6,175 nucleotides of DNA, from positions 1 through 6,175 of the forward strand of contig CALBHZ010000224.1 in the NCBI GenBank assembly GCA_937892815.1, in the 5' to 3' direction. Of this stretch, positions 4,866 to 6,175 are shown piece by piece. The notes beneath the pieces were generated by a model that was not told where the DNA came from, made no database searches, and worked only from the letters and a program-made list of their open reading frames with translations. The position numbers and the translations under genes were made by a program. Each line of letters begins with the position of its first letter. Positions within the stretch are counted from its first letter, which is position 1. This DNA comes from an uncultured archaeon. Its GTDB lineage: Archaea; Thermoproteota; Nitrososphaeria; Conexivisphaerales; CALBHZ01.

Positions 4866-6118
4866 AATCGTTAACGTTAGTGCCTGTTGGCCCCGTTAAT
4901 ATAGCATTCTTCATTTTGCTAAAGAAGGTGAAGCTATCGTTGTTGTCTAGAAACTCCCACGAATCCAGGTTCAACTCACGAGCCCTCTTCATAGTTCTAC
5001 CGTCTACCAACGCTCCTGCTGCGCTCGATACTCCATCTACTCCATCACTTCCAATTGAAGCAAATGAGGCTCTCTCCATCCCCTCTATCTCTATTCCTAC
5101 GGAAAGGGCGAGTTCTTGATTTCTTCCTCCTACTCCACTTCCTTTAACCGTAACCGTCGTCTCCCCTCCCATAATTATGCAAGCTGGTCTACTCACCGGT
5201 ATCGAATCCCTGTGGATGGACCACATTATAGATGAAATGAACTTCCCTACTTCTCTAGCCTCTCCTTGAACGTGAGAAGAGATTATCATAGAGTTATATC
5301 CCTTTCTAACCGCTAACTCTTTCATAGCTTTCAACGACATTACATTGCTCGCTATAATGAAGTTGTGCGTTTTACTAAAAATCGGATCATTTAGCTTTGG
5401 CGTTTCTCTCACCTCCCCTCTAATCCCCTTTTCTATATATCTTACGACGCTTCTCGGAGCTACATCGAGGAGGTTTTTTCTCCTCAATACGTCGTATGCG
5501 TCTTTAAAGGTCGTTTCATCAGGAGCCGTGGGACCGGAAGCTATCGTATCCAATTTATCTCCTACGACATCTGAGATTATTAGTGATACCGTTGTCGCTG
5601 GCCATATAGCTTTGGATAGCTGTCCTCCTTTAACTAAGGATATGTGTTTTCTAACGGCATTCAGCTCGTTTATATCGGCTCCGCTCTTCATCAATAGCTC
5701 GGTTATCCTCGCTTTATCCCTTATAGATATGCCTTCTGGAGGAAGTGAGAACAGAGCGCTTCCTCCTCCAGATATTAAAACTAAAACTAGGTCTTCTTCC
5801 CTTAGATCTTTCACCAGCTCTAAGATTCTTCGAGCATTGGTTACATTTCTTTCGGTAGGGATTGGATGATCTCCAATAAGAACGTGCACTTTACTTAATT
5901 TCTCCGTAGGCTTGAAGGGTGTTATTATCGCTCCCCCTGAAATGCGGTCTCCTAATATCTCCTCAATCTCCTTCGCCATTTCGAAAGACGCTTTACCGAA
6001 ACCAATTACAAAGAGCTTTCCTCTTAACTTAAAAACCCTACCCTTAATGTAGAGCTCTCTTCCATGCATCTTTAAGGCCTTTTTTATGGCGTACCTTGGA
6101 TTTGCTACCTTTAACCCC
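4843..6118 (-). CDS. Glycerate 2-kinase (GckA/MOFRL family), N-terminus cut off
   Basis: This cytoplasmic enzyme phosphorylates D-glycerate to 2-phosphoglycerate with ATP, a step of the archaeal semi- and non-phosphorylative Entner-Doudoroff branches and of serine/hydroxypyruvate degradation. About 424 genuine residues are present (numbered here from the first complete genomic codon at 6117). They show GFGKA (39-43) with the conserved Lys, SGGGSAL (116-122), LNAVRKHIS (152-160), ISDVVGD (181-187), SGPTAPD (194-200), then the C-terminal MOFRL part: GGET with GSGVGGRNQE (317-335), GSDGVDG (356-362) and GPTGTNVND (409-417). Archaeal members run about 400-440 residues and begin with a short helix, so perhaps 10-25 residues are missing. 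The apparent start MCIRDR is adapter translation and must not be used as the N-terminus. No promoter can be seen because it lies outside. The 3' end converges on RNase HI. Confidence 0.95.
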
Positions 6119-6175
6119 CTGTCTCTTATACACATCTGACGCTGCCGACGAATTAGACGGTGTAGATCTCGGTGG
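6119..6175. other. Illumina Nextera P5/i5 adapter (not genomic)
   Basis: The Tn5 mosaic end CTGTCTCTTATACACATCT lies at 6119-6137, then GACGCTGCCGACGA at 6138-6151, an 8-base index ATTAGACG at 6152-6159 (reverse complement of CGTCTAAT, Nextera i5 S510 as I remember it), then GTGTAGATCTCGGTGG of the P5 side. Read on the minus strand it creates a false MCIRDR N-terminus for the glycerate kinase. Confidence 0.98.

Noticed and set aside
4862..5869. Plus-strand open frames of 85 and 174 codons, the second with hydrophobic stretches
   Set aside because: Both are antisense shadows of the glycerate kinase, whose conserved motifs run through the whole region on the minus strand.
69..6118. Defence system, CRISPR array, mobile element or tRNA gene
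   Set aside because: I looked on both strands for spaced repeats, transposase or integrase motifs and tRNA-like arms and found none; the HD and RNase H genes have ordinary housekeeping-type motifs.
6118..6135. ATG start giving an MCIRDR N-terminus for glycerate kinase
   Set aside because: These codons are Nextera transposon-end sequence; the natural start lies beyond the insert.

Overview
The window looks like a piece of a thermophilic archaeal chromosome, most likely from the Thermoproteota (Crenarchaeota). The reasons are the archaeal gene families (glycerate 2-kinase with a MOFRL-type C-terminus, Sulfolobus-type RNase HI, DUF1614, phosphohexuloisomerase-like SIS domains), heavy use of AGG/AGA and ATA codons, GTG and TTG starts, no convincing Shine-Dalgarno sites, and TATA boxes about 26-29 bases upstream of start codons, as in leaderless archaeal transcripts. 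I cannot assign an order or genus. Both ends (1-68 and 6119-6175) are Illumina Nextera adapter and index sequence, so the genomic insert is 69-6118. The two terminal genes are cut by the contig ends and their apparent open reading frames run into adapter.

Layout. Left to right on the minus strand (so transcribed right to left) lie: the first 56-57 codons of an HD-superfamily phosphohydrolase (69-238); a decayed DUF2877-type gene (332-808) broken by several frameshifts and stops; a DUF1614 membrane protein (809-1492); a tandem double-SIS, phosphohexuloisomerase-like protein (1489-2634); a class I/II aminotransferase (2651-3817); and an unrecognised 169-residue protein (3844-4353). A 74-base divergent promoter region (4354-4427) separates this run from an RNase HI gene on the plus strand (4428-4865). 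The RNase HI gene converges on, and overlaps by 23 bases, a glycerate 2-kinase gene on the minus strand (4843 to the insert end) that lacks only its extreme N-terminus.

The unknown gene, the aminotransferase, the double-SIS gene, the DUF1614 gene and the DUF2877 remnant are tightly packed (gaps of 26 and 16 bases, a 4-base ATGA overlap, then directly abutting). They probably form, or formed, one transcription unit headed by the promoter at 4376-4383. What the unit does is not clear. It joins a PLP aminotransferase, a sugar-phosphate isomerase-like protein and an uncharacterised membrane protein, with a final member being lost. Glycerate 2-kinase would feed central carbon metabolism (glycerate to 2-phosphoglycerate), and RNase HI acts on RNA:DNA hybrids. 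I found no CRISPR array, mobile element, tRNA or rRNA gene and no recognisable defence system. The most interesting points are the DUF2877 pseudogene, the duplicated isomerase, the compact divergent promoter and the unidentified 169-residue protein.
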